This document shows, one piece after another, positions 1 through 8,721 of a stretch of 64,000 nt of DNA. The notes under the pieces were generated by a model, which saw only the letters and a program-made list of their open reading frames with translations, did no database searches and was not told the DNA's origin. The position numbers and the translations under genes were made by a program. Every line of letters starts with the position of its first letter. The first letter of the stretch is position 1. This stretch comes from Bacillus sp. AFS015802 (lineage in GTDB: Bacteria; Bacillota; Bacilli; Bacillales; Bacillaceae_B): assembly GCF_002561455.1 (NCBI RefSeq), contig NZ_NTUP01000066.1:473250-537249 (forward strand), written 5' to 3'.

Positions 1-38
1 AACCCTTTTGTCCCAGCCTCATTCTTTTTTAATATTCC

Positions 39-3000
39 TTAATTCAGTCCCAATTCCTCCAGGACGGAATCCAGCGTTTTTCCGTCAACAGATTCCACTG
101 GAGCAGGGGCATCCTTAACATGCTCATTCTGTAACAGATAGTTGTCTTGAACAAATTTCATATCCTTTGCATCCACCACTTCGTCGAAATTGATGTCGGC
201 AGCACGATCATTTGTATTCCAGGCATCCTGAATGGCGACGGCATCATGGATGTCGATGACGTTATCCTGGTTGACGTCTCCACCTACGGGTTTCATATTG
301 CTCACTCTATGATATTTTCCATAAAGCTCTCCATTGTACTCATAACCGATTTTCTCATTATTCTTTTTAGTTAAGAAGTGGCCAGGAAGTGTTACCGTTA
401 TATCATAAGGGTCTTTGTTTAATGGAAGTTTCTCGATGGAGTACTCACCATTATTCGTAATGGAAGATGGAATAAAGACGTCCCCGGTTGAATTTTTGAA
501 TTCTACATTTGCACCTGCTTTTGTCCAATCCTTCTTGGTATTGTAGCCATTCCCGCTATCAAAACCTTCAGGGCTTAAGAATCCCTTTATTGAATTAAAG
601 TCAGGATTTACAGTGAATCCAGCACCAGCATGCAATAGGTTCATTGTTTCATTGTTAGAATTTGTAATGGTAACTGTTGGATCCAGAAGGTCTTGTTTAG
701 TAAACACTTCATCTTGAAGCTTTACTTGCACATCCACAATTGAACTATGATCGAATGATTGAACAGGTTCGTTGAACGTCACTTTGATTTCATTTCCTTC
801 AAGTGTCAGGGACGCTTTATCGGAAAACTCCCCGGATAGTTTGGCATCGATCACTTCCGGATTTCTTCCGTAGCGATTTTCAAATGTCCAGGTGGCTTCC
901 TTTGCATCCTGGACATTATCCAGTACTAGGGCTGCCTTTACGGTTTCACCTGTTACAACGGTATCGACATCGGTTTGCAGGTATGCATTCGGTGTACCTT
1001 CTTTAATGAAGAAGTAGTTCTTCTCAAGAGTGTTGTTTCCGGCCATATCATATCCTTTCATTGCAAAGTTTAAGGCTTTCACGTTCTCGTTCATCGCGAT
1101 TTCTTCGACAAACTTACCGCTCTCATCCATATAAAGAGGGGATGAAGGGAAAGGTGAATTCCAATAATAAATCATAAAGTTTTTGGATTGATCTGCGTCG
1201 ATTCCCGCTTCTTTCATGTCTTCAATAAGTGGATCCGTTATTTCAATTTCAAAAGGATACGTCTCCTGTCCTGGCTGATATTCAAGGAACGGGGACTCAC
1301 CATCCAGGGAACTCTTGAACACAGGACCTTCAATGTCGATATAGAAATGCTCTGTTTTTGTTTTTACCTTGCCCTTTGGATCTGTCATCGCATACTTGAA
1401 TTTATAGTGTCCAGGTTTGGCGATCGTCATTTCTTCTGAAACCGGATTTTTCTTATCGCCTGTAAATGCGAAATAGCCACCCTGGAAAGCCCTTAATAAG
1501 TAGTTGTTATCAAGCAGGGCCCCCTGTAAACCAATGGTACCGATCAATCCCAGATCTTCACCTGTATCCCCGTCCTGCAGGATCACGTCCAAGCTTTCCA
1601 TCGGTGAACTCAGGTTGAATTCAACCAGGGCCCAAGGATAGCGGAATGGATCATAACCATGAGTATACTGTGGAGGTGCATAGGTAGGGGATAACAATTC
1701 AAGGGTATTAAAACCTTTCTCCGATCTCTTCACACTAAATGGCACACGGTAGCTTTCTGTTTGATCATTTCGGTTCGTCACGACAAGGTATCCTTCATAA
1801 ATCCCTTTCGCAGCAGTTTTTGGCATTGTCAGGAAGAGATTTGAGGTCTTTTTATTGCCTCCGTTCACCTTAATTGATGTATCAGAAGTCACTTCAACTC
1901 CATTCTCCTTGAGACTAAGGGTGCCTTCCTGTACATTTTCTTCAAAGGTAATGTCAAAGGTTTTCTTTTCATCGCTGTTATTGGCGATTTCAAAGCTTTT
2001 TTGTACGCGGAGGTGATCCCCTTCGGCCACCACCTGATTTCCAAACCTAAGTGAACCAGTCGGGTTATCGATTGCATTCAGTTCTTCGCCGCTCGGAAGC
2101 AACGTCTCATCGTTTATTTGAATCGTTGTTTGACTATGAAGGGCTTGATATGGATCCACTCTTCCTGCACCAACCTCAAATACGCTGTAGTCTCCCTTCA
2201 AAGGATCAGATGAGTTCATGAGGATCGTTTTAATGTCAGCTGGCTCGAGATCCGGATTCTCTCCTAAAAGTAAAGCTGCCACCCCTGCTGTGAAAGGAGA
2301 AGCCATCGAGGTTCCTGAAAGTCTTGAGTAAGCATACTGATAGTCATCCGTGTTCTCAGGATCGATCATAAAAGAAGGGAAAGTGGATAGAATGCTGACC
2401 CCGGGAGCGACCACTTCAGGTTTCATATCCAAGCTTTTGTTGACTGGACCTCTTGAACTGAAATCGGCTAACTGGTCACCCTCTGTAAAGCTTTCTTCTA
2501 AGTTCGTAAACGTGAAGCTCGTTATGCCATTGGCCATTGCTGCCTTTAATTCTTCCCCGGCAGCCTTTGTCATCGAGAAGGCCGGTACGTAATGGGCGGA
2601 TTCGCCAAGGTTATATCCTACATGACCCTCTGCGTTGTTGTACATGATCACGGCTTTGGCACCATGTTCTTTCGCGAATTTCACTTTGTCATTCAGTGCG
2701 AAATTTCCTCGCTGGACAAAAGCGATCTTTCCTTCTACATTTTTATTCTCATAATCTTTTTCATATCCAAGGCCAACATCTACTAATTCCAGTGATTGAT
2801 CTTCAAGGCTAGTAAATGTGTGAGCGAATCCCCTGGCCATACTTACAATGTCAGCTGACCAGCCATCTGCCGTCCGACCGGTGAAAGTGGTCTGTGAAAC
2901 AGGGACATCACTCGCTCCGACGGTCACCGCTAACGCAGCTGTACCAGGAGAGCCGACGGTAAAGTCCTTTGGTCCTGCATTCCCTGCTGAAACAACGGCC

Positions 3001-4115
3001 GTCACGCCATTTAACACAGCGTAGTTAATGGCCGTGCTTGTTGGATAATAGGGATCATTGACGCCCGCTCCCAATGACAGGTTAATGACATCCATTCCAT
3101 CTTGAACCGATTTTTCGATTCCCGCAAGAACGTCTTCCGTGTAGCCACTTCCGTAAGGACCAAGGACACGATACACATAGAGATCCGCATCCGGGGCAAC
3201 ACCCTCTACCGATACTTCACTATCATTCTCGTTTTGACCCACAATGGTTCCGGATACGTGAGTCCCATGAGAAGTATAGTAGGAATTCCCCGTATAACTG
3301 AACTGAGGTTCACCCGTGTTCTTCCAATCTTCATACGTTGCTTCCATTGGGTCCGCATCATCGTCAACAAAGTCATATCCGCCTTTGTAGGCATCCTTTA
3401 AATCAGGGTGGTTATAGTCCACGCCTGTGTCAATCACGCCGACTTTGATTCCATCCCCCGTGATTCCTTCCTTATGTAATTCATCCACCTTTAAATAAGG
3501 AATACTCTCAACAGATGTCGTGATTTCACGTTCTACATCATGAGGAAGATCTTGTGGAACCGGATCGACTGTATAGGTCTCGTTTTTATATACTGCCTTG
3601 ACGGCTTTGGAATGAAGCAGCAGCTCAACCTGATTGGCTGGAAGCGTCATGGCCACACCGTTATAAGCTTCCTTATACGTTTGGGTGATTTTCGGCTCTA
3701 CCTTTTTACCTTTTCCCAGACTCGGGGAGAGATGTTTCGCCACATCTTCTTTAAACATCTTATGTTCCTTCTCCACCTGGGCTTTGGCGTCTTCTTTCTT
3801 TACCGTTTTCCCTTTCGATGCAGCTTCCAGTACAGCTACATGCCCAGGCTTGGATTGAAATTGGACGATGACGGAAATCTCTTCACCGGAAGTCAATTCA
3901 TCCGGTTGAAATCCTTGGAGACCCTCTGCGCTATGTAGTTCCAGTTCATGCAGTGCTTGCCTTTGCTCTTCTGTCAAAGAAGATAAAATCGTTTCTGCTT
4001 TCCAGTCAGCAGCTGTAGCGGTCAGAGGGGAGTAGCTCGATACCGGGGATAAGAGTAATCCGGTGGATAATGCAATCACAGCCGATTTCTTTGCGATGGA
4101 AGATCCATTCATCAT
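39..4115 (-). CDS. Secreted subtilisin-like S8 protease (Vpr/minor extracellular type) with C-terminal dockerin
   Basis: A 1358-residue secreted serine protease. It has a signal peptide (residues about 1-36), an I9-like propeptide (about 78-185), and an S8 domain with the catalytic triad Asp229 (VIDTGVD), His283 (SHGTHVSG) and Ser603 (GTSMASP). A PA domain is inserted in the catalytic domain (about 420-545), followed by Ig/Fn3-like modules. From residue 1278 there are two calcium-loop repeats (DVNQDNVIDIHD and DINFDEVVDAKD) that form a dockerin type I module. The start ATG follows AGAGGTAG; a second ATG one codon later is equally possible. The family degrades extracellular protein. A dockerin is unusual outside cellulosome makers. 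An XRE/TPR regulator gene lies directly upstream on the same strand, separated by a terminator. Protease identity is firm; substrate and dockerin partner are unknown. Confidence 0.95.
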   Translation of the reverse strand: MMNGSSIAKKSAVIALSTGLLLSPVSSYSPLTATAADWKAETILSSLTEEQRQALHELELHSAEGLQGFQPDELTSGEEISVIVQFQSKPGHVAVLEAASKGKTVKKEDAKAQVEKEHKMFKEDVAKHLSPSLGKGKKVEPKITQTYKEAYNGVAMTLPANQVELLLHSKAVKAVYKNETYTVDPVPQDLPHDVEREITTSVESIPYLKVDELHKEGITGDGIKVGVIDTGVDYNHPDLKDAYKGGYDFVDDDADPMEATYEDWKNTGEPQFSYTGNSYYTSHGTHVSGTIVGQNENDSEVSVEGVAPDADLYVYRVLGPYGSGYTEDVLAGIEKSVQDGMDVINLSLGAGVNDPYYPTSTAINYAVLNGVTAVVSAGNAGPKDFTVGSPGTAALAVTVGASDVPVSQTTFTGRTADGWSADIVSMARGFAHTFTSLEDQSLELVDVGLGYEKDYENKNVEGKIAFVQRGNFALNDKVKFAKEHGAKAVIMYNNAEGHVGYNLGESAHYVPAFSMTKAAGEELKAAMANGITSFTFTNLEESFTEGDQLADFSSRGPVNKSLDMKPEVVAPGVSILSTFPSFMIDPENTDDYQYAYSRLSGTSMASPFTAGVAALLLGENPDLEPADIKTILMNSSDPLKGDYSVFEVGAGRVDPYQALHSQTTIQINDETLLPSGEELNAIDNPTGSLRFGNQVVAEGDHLRVQKSFEIANNSDEKKTFDITFEENVQEGTLSLKENGVEVTSDTSIKVNGGNKKTSNLFLTMPKTAAKGIYEGYLVVTNRNDQTESYRVPFSVKRSEKGFNTLELLSPTYAPPQYTHGYDPFRYPWALVEFNLSSPMESLDVILQDGDTGEDLGLIGTIGLQGALLDNNYLLRAFQGGYFAFTGDKKNPVSEEMTIAKPGHYKFKYAMTDPKGKVKTKTEHFYIDIEGPVFKSSLDGESPFLEYQPGQETYPFEIEITDPLIEDMKEAGIDADQSKNFMIYYWNSPFPSSPLYMDESGKFVEEIAMNENVKALNFAMKGYDMAGNNTLEKNYFFIKEGTPNAYLQTDVDTVVTGETVKAALVLDNVQDAKEATWTFENRYGRNPEVIDAKLSGEFSDKASLTLEGNEIKVTFNEPVQSFDHSSIVDVQVKLQDEVFTKQDLLDPTVTITNSNNETMNLLHAGAGFTVNPDFNSIKGFLSPEGFDSGNGYNTKKDWTKAGANVEFKNSTGDVFIPSSITNNGEYSIEKLPLNKDPYDITVTLPGHFLTKKNNEKIGYEYNGELYGKYHRVSNMKPVGGDVNQDNVIDIHDAVAIQDAWNTNDRAADINFDEVVDAKDMKFVQDNYLLQNEHVKDAPAPVESVDGKTLDSVLEELGLN

Positions 4116-4367
4116 TTCTACCTCTTTTCTGTATTTAGTAATGGGATGATTCTAAATATTAGTACAATTCCTATTGTAAGTTGGAAGCGGACATGTTTGT
4201 ATGGGGGTTTGGGTTGGGACTATTTAACCGCTTGATTGGAAGGATTGATTCTTTTTCATAAGATTTTGAGCGAGCAATAGGAGAAAAGATGCAATAAAAT
4301 GACTTCGAGTTGGGGTTGTAAACCAAATCAAATAAATAGATTGCCTGTTCAATCCCTATGAAACGGC

Positions 4368-4403
4368 AAAAAAAAATGATAAAAGAAAAATTCCTTTTAT
4401 CAT
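4368..4403 (-). terminator. Rho-independent terminator of the XRE/TPR regulator gene
   Basis: A perfect 10-bp stem (ATGATAAAAG with CTTTTATCAT, 4376-4403) with an 8-nt loop is followed on the minus strand by a T-run. It lies just after the regulator stop codon and separates it from the protease. The remaining 250 bases to the protease start hold no convincing gene; an 11-codon minus-strand frame there lacks a ribosome site. Confidence 0.85.
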
Positions 4404-4415
4404 TAATTGGGGGGG

Positions 4416-5666
4416 TTACTCCAATTCATAATAACTAATCTCATTTGACATCTTTTCTGAGGCTAGTAAAAACCCTTTATCAGACTGTCCGGTTCTTACA
4501 TAATATAAAAATAGCTGTCTTTCATAATGCTGATACATCAGTTGACTACCCGTACTTTTAAAATGGGGAAGGGCAGTTCCTTCAATATACTTATAGAGCT
4601 CTTCTTCATTTTCTTTCAGGGTGAGCAGGTAGATCTCGAAGAACACAAGGCTTGGATCCTGATGCTCCCTGGCCATCGTCAGCCCTTTTGTCGATAAATG
4701 ATAGAGTTCATCCTTTGACAACAGATTTCCTTTCATGCAGGCAAGTATGTATCCGCTGAGTGTCACCAGATAAAAAGAAGCGGGTGTTTCTTTAGTGATC
4801 AGTTTTAAGGCTCTTTCATACGCTTCTTTCGATTCTGTGAATCGTTTTCTCCGGAAATACTCGAAACCCAGATTGTTATGGATTTTATGTGCCCTATCCT
4901 TGGAGTTGACAGACTCACAAACTCTGAGGAGTTTATCATATTGTCGCTTGGTTTGTTCCATATCAAATGGTTCTTTGGCATTCAATTGAATTAAGAGGAG
5001 GGTCTCAGAATCAATGACCCTGAGGATATTCAATGTCTTTTGGAAAAACTGCAGAGCTCTTTGACCATAGTAATAGGCGAAAGTGTTTGAGTGAATGGAA
5101 TGATAAGCCAGTGCCAAATGAAAATAATATTCAGCGTTCGGGTACTCATCATCGATTTGTTTTAAGACGTGAATGCAGGAGTCGAATTTTCTGGTACCAT
5201 AATAATAGATTCCCTTCACATGCAACAATAGGTTTTGCTCGTAAGGGGAAGGAGGATCAAGTTTATTCTCGAACATGTCCAAGATCTCTTTCGCTTTTAC
5301 GGTTTGATCCATGAACAGATAATACCTGGCCAATAATAGGTGGTATTGAATAATGAAGTCGGAAAGAAATCGCAAAGGTTCTTTTTCTATTTCTGATTTT
5401 AATTGATGGATTTCATGGGTTCGAAGCATGATGATGGCTTCGTTCCATCCTGCTAATGTACGCTCGAGGGAATGATAGCGGGCACTTTCTGCTTCCATAT
5501 CGATTCTGAGTTTCTTTGCGAGTAAATCAGTAATTTCAGTTGAATACTCTGTGATGCCTCTTTCGATCTTACTTAGATGTGTCGTGGAACAGATGCCCTG
5601 TGCAAGCTGTTCTTGAGTCAATCCTGAATCTTCACGATGAAATTTAATCAATTTACCTTCAATCAT
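4416..5666 (-). CDS. XRE-family HTH regulator with TPR repeats (RRNPP-like: PlcR/NprR/Rgg type)
   Basis: A transcription regulator of about 416 residues. An N-terminal HTH_XRE domain (GLTQEQLAQGICSTTHLSKIERG) is followed by a long all-helical region with TPR-type motifs (for example NNLGFEYFRRKRFTESKEAY). This is the architecture of PlcR, NprR and similar peptide-sensing regulators. I chose the ATG at 5666 because GGGGTG lies just before it; an upstream in-frame ATG at 5708 has no ribosome site. NprR-like proteins control secreted proteases, and here the next gene downstream is a secreted protease, so control of that gene is a reasonable inference. No convincing signalling-peptide gene was found in the 300-base gap between the two, so peptide sensing is unproven. 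Confidence 0.8.
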   Translation of the reverse strand: MIEGKLIKFHREDSGLTQEQLAQGICSTTHLSKIERGITEYSTEITDLLAKKLRIDMEAESARYHSLERTLAGWNEAIIMLRTHEIHQLKSEIEKEPLRFLSDFIIQYHLLLARYYLFMDQTVKAKEILDMFENKLDPPSPYEQNLLLHVKGIYYYGTRKFDSCIHVLKQIDDEYPNAEYYFHLALAYHSIHSNTFAYYYGQRALQFFQKTLNILRVIDSETLLLIQLNAKEPFDMEQTKRQYDKLLRVCESVNSKDRAHKIHNNLGFEYFRRKRFTESKEAYERALKLITKETPASFYLVTLSGYILACMKGNLLSKDELYHLSTKGLTMAREHQDPSLVFFEIYLLTLKENEEELYKYIEGTALPHFKSTGSQLMYQHYERQLFLYYVRTGQSDKGFLLASEKMSNEISYYELE

Positions 5667-5773
5667 AGTACACCCCAAATGATCCATTTTTTTATCCATT
5701 ATAGGCAAAATAGTCTTGAAGTGCTATAGGTTTGGAACAAGACGGAGGTCTGAAGGCAATAACATCCAGATGG

Positions 5774-6436
5774 TTATACGGTGGTTCTCTTTTCTGAGTG
5801 GAGTTCCTCCTCCACTTCTTTCATCAAATGAGGGGAATCCTTGATGATCTTCCCGATATAGAAGAATCCCGCAACGGTGACTCCGGTCATGATCCAGCTG
5901 AATGCCTGGCGCAGGATGATGCCTTTATCAAATGCTTCTACACCATATTCCATAATGAGCCATGCTTTCACGATGGCAAGGATCCCGCTCCTCATGGCAA
6001 AGCAAAGCGTGATCAGTTGAAACATGCGGTACACGGGCTTCTTATAAAAAAGTCGTTTATTGAAGCTGCGGTCGTAGCCCTGGAGCTCGGCAAAATCCAG
6101 TCCAAAGTACAGGGTGATGGGCCTTCTGATGATCATGGTCAGGATGAAAAACAAGCTGATGGCAGCGGCGTAATAGACGTTATTCCAAAGGAGCTGAAGC
6201 GACGAGCCAGCCAGAATATCAATCAGGGTACCGACGATCAAGGTGAAAAGAATAAACAGGCCGAACGTATTCACCTTCTTCATTTCAATGAACCGGTAAA
6301 TCGTATACAGGATCCCCGGAACCGAGGAAAGGAGCATGGCGTAATAATCCCCGGTGTAATCTCTTAAGATATTCCAAACGAATAGAGGGAGGGCGACGTA
6401 AATCATCAGATCCAATAGTACAATATTTTTCTTCAC
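5774..6436 (-). CDS. VC0807-family integral membrane protein
   Basis: A membrane protein of about 220 residues with six or so hydrophobic segments. The sequence (MKKNIVLLDLMIYVALPLF at the start, then GDYYAMLLSSVPG and a LYFGLDFAELQGY stretch) resembles the VC0807 family found in many Bacillaceae, whose function is not established. I prefer the GTG start at 6436, preceded by GGAAGAG with an 8-base gap, over the in-frame ATG at 6499, which has no good ribosome site and adds a charged non-matching leader. It is transcribed away from the iron-regulated operon to its right, and no functional link is visible. Confidence 0.75.
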   Translation of the reverse strand: MKKNIVLLDLMIYVALPLFVWNILRDYTGDYYAMLLSSVPGILYTIYRFIEMKKVNTFGLFILFTLIVGTLIDILAGSSLQLLWNNVYYAAAISLFFILTMIIRRPITLYFGLDFAELQGYDRSFNKRLFYKKPVYRMFQLITLCFAMRSGILAIVKAWLIMEYGVEAFDKGIILRQAFSWIMTGVTVAGFFYIGKIIKDSPHLMKEVEEELHSEKRTTV

Positions 6437-6557
6437 TTCTATCACTCTTCCTTTTTTGCGTATACAAAGGTTACGGTTCTCTGAATCATAAAGTTTCAAA
6501 ATAATGGATTTTATTTTGTGAGGAATTGAAACCGTTTTATATAAATATGAAAATCTT

Positions 6558-6614
6558 ATTGAGATTCCTTCTCAATTGCACTATAATGATAAACAGTAAT
6601 GAGAATCATTCTCG
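6558..6614 (+). promoter_or_regulatory. SigA promoter with two Fur-like operators
   Basis: A near-ideal promoter, TTGAGA (6559-6564), 17-base spacer, TATAAT (6582-6587), stands before the lipoprotein gene. The inverted repeat ATTGAGA-N5-TCTCAAT (6558-6576) covers the -35 box. A 7-1-7 Fur-type repeat, TGAGAAT-C-ATTCTCG (6600-6614), sits just past the -10 box. Sites in these positions would block transcription when iron is plentiful. The match to the Fur 7-1-7 pattern is clear for the second site and weaker for the first. Confidence 0.75.
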
Positions 6615-6648
6615 AATGATTCGCGATCGTTGAGAGGGGCTACATAGA

Positions 6649-8709
6649 ATGAACAGACCATGGAAAGTATTATCCGCATCCGTATTGGCATCTTCACTTT
6701 TACTTGCCGGTTGTGTAAGTGATAAGGAAGAAGCTTCGAAATCAGATGGAGAAAAGAAAACGGGAGCAAGCAAGGTGAGCGTCTCTGATTATACGTTCGA
6801 TACTGCCGGGAATATGTTTGCGTATGCAGAATTTGAATTATCCGGCGAGCCGCTGGCAGAAAGCTTTGGCCTGGATTTAGATATATTGGATATCAACAAG
6901 TTGGATCAGCCAACAAAATTTGATTATACAGCTGGCGTTGAATCCTATGAGTACTCTGAAGAGGCCATGTATGAAGTCGTTGAAAAGTCAGGAATGGGCT
7001 TGCATTTGATCAATGGCCCGGCGGTAGAGACGCTTCAAAATGGGAAAACGCCTGATGAAACATTAGGGAACCGTTTTTATGAATTAGCCGATGCCGTAGG
7101 ATATCCAGAGGATGAAATCTTCCGTAATATGTTTCCGACATTTATCGAATACTCTGCGGGCGACCCACATTATCAAAACGAGGTAGATACGAGCGAGTAC
7201 GCTTCCATTGATGATGGAAGCTATGTACCTATGTATCAAGTAAACTTCGAATCACTGCGCTGGGACCGTGACAAAATGGAGAAGACCCTTGTCCCTTCCG
7301 CTTATGGGGCAACGTTCTTGAAGCAGGCACTATGGGCAGGGGATTTCATGGGCGGCTTCCATACGGTAGATGCTGATGAAGAATTGGCAGGAGAAACGTC
7401 CAAGGATGACGATGATAAGAATGTTGCGCTGGGGGTCAGCTCAGCTGATGGTTTCCAGGGAGCGGTTCTGACGGAAGAAATGTGGAATAAAGTGAATTAT
7501 ATTTCGAATGAATTGTTTATGGATGGCACGACAGGGAAATTGACGGCTGCCGGCCTCGGAAGCCAGTATGATCCTTCAGAAGGATTAGTTTACTTACCGC
7601 ATAGTGTGGAAGTCACTGAAGACGGTAAACAGGCACCAAACGCAAAGTCACTTTCCATCAAAGATTCAAACAGTGTTCTTCAAGACCAGTGGATGACGCT
7701 TTGGCCAAGTTCAGAATTCTACGGAATGACCGACCAAAGAGAAAGCAACCCGAACAAGACTCCATCATTCCAAGCGTTGTTTGACGGGGCACCGTATCCT
7801 TCTGCACCAAAAGAAAATACAGATGACTCACCTGAAAACGACGTTGATGGCACTGATCCGTTCACGGCCAATCAGAACGTGATGCTGCATGTATTCAAGA
7901 ATATTGATGCCATGCATTTCAATGACGATAAAGGAATGTTCGTAACAGAAAATGATGGAAAAGAACAAGGGTCGTATATGGATACGTTCCAGGCTGGTTA
8001 CACAATGGAATCAATGAGAATCTTCCAACGTGCCATCGACGGGCTGCCTGTCGGGTACGCTTCAGGCGAATCTGCTGAAGGTTTAAAAACCGCTGAAGGT
8101 AAGCGTGCACTCGAAATGATCCGTAAGCAGGCAGATTTCATGATGGGCAACGTAGTATTGGATTCTGGATTAGTAGCAAAAGGATTCGATATCAAAAACG
8201 GAGTGGACAAGAAAGTGACACTGGATGCTCAATTAGGTGCGATACGGGGATTGACAGCTGCATACTTAGCAACGGATGATGAGAAATATCGTGAAGCTGC
8301 CCGTTCGATTTATGAAGCGATGGATACAGAGCTTTGGGATGAAAACTTGAAAGCATATGAAACATCAGAAGGAAAAATGGATTATAACCCATATACAGCA
8401 GGCGCATTGTCTGCCACCTACCGTGTTGCCCTGCAGAATTTAAGCAATAGAGAGTCAGATTCAGAGGCACCTGAAAGCCTTGAAATAGATACAATCACCT
8501 CAAGGTACAGTGATTTCTATGATACGGTCATTGATGGTCCGTCCCTAAAAGAAGGGATGCAGGCAAGCGAATTCTGGGACACTGGGGATTATTACAGCAA
8601 GGATTCAACTGGAAATACCGATGGAGACCATGTTCCACAAATCCAGGCAGGACATGGAGAAAACGGGATTGCGCCTGTCCTGCTTCCAGTCACAGTCGAA
8701 AAACGATAA
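6649..8709 (+). CDS. Large lipoprotein of unknown function, first gene of Fur-regulated operon
   Basis: A 686-residue predicted lipoprotein: the signal sequence ends in lipobox LLAGC with Cys22 as lipidation site, followed by an acidic, Lys/Ser-rich linker. I do not recognise the family. Residues about 470-610 (LGAIRGLTAAYLATDDEKY and following helices) look like helical hairpin repeats of the alpha/alpha-toroid kind, which is only a weak fold suggestion. The protein is rich in Trp, Tyr and acidic residues. Its stop is 12 bases before the start of the propeller/di-haem lipoprotein, so both are one transcript, and Fur-like sites cover the promoter. Role in iron or haem handling at the outer face of the membrane, or as substrate of the adjacent MauG-like enzyme, is inference. 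Confidence 0.8.
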   Translation: MNRPWKVLSASVLASSLLLAGCVSDKEEASKSDGEKKTGASKVSVSDYTFDTAGNMFAYAEFELSGEPLAESFGLDLDILDINKLDQPTKFDYTAGVESYEYSEEAMYEVVEKSGMGLHLINGPAVETLQNGKTPDETLGNRFYELADAVGYPEDEIFRNMFPTFIEYSAGDPHYQNEVDTSEYASIDDGSYVPMYQVNFESLRWDRDKMEKTLVPSAYGATFLKQALWAGDFMGGFHTVDADEELAGETSKDDDDKNVALGVSSADGFQGAVLTEEMWNKVNYISNELFMDGTTGKLTAAGLGSQYDPSEGLVYLPHSVEVTEDGKQAPNAKSLSIKDSNSVLQDQWMTLWPSSEFYGMTDQRESNPNKTPSFQALFDGAPYPSAPKENTDDSPENDVDGTDPFTANQNVMLHVFKNIDAMHFNDDKGMFVTENDGKEQGSYMDTFQAGYTMESMRIFQRAIDGLPVGYASGESAEGLKTAEGKRALEMIRKQADFMMGNVVLDSGLVAKGFDIKNGVDKKVTLDAQLGAIRGLTAAYLATDDEKYREAARSIYEAMDTELWDENLKAYETSEGKMDYNPYTAGALSATYRVALQNLSNRESDSEAPESLEIDTITSRYSDFYDTVIDGPSLKEGMQASEFWDTGDYYSKDSTGNTDGDHVPQIQAGHGENGIAPVLLPVTVEKR

Positions 8710-8721
8710 AGAAGGGGTCCT

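Noticed and set aside
4210..4260. 11-codon minus-strand frame between regulator and protease, as possible signalling peptide gene
   Set aside because: No ribosome site and too short compared with PapR/NprX-type precursors, which carry a signal peptide.
5798..6367. 189-codon plus-strand frame opposite the VC0807-type gene
   Set aside because: It is a shadow frame of the membrane-protein gene, with His/Asp-rich, non-family sequence and no ribosome site.
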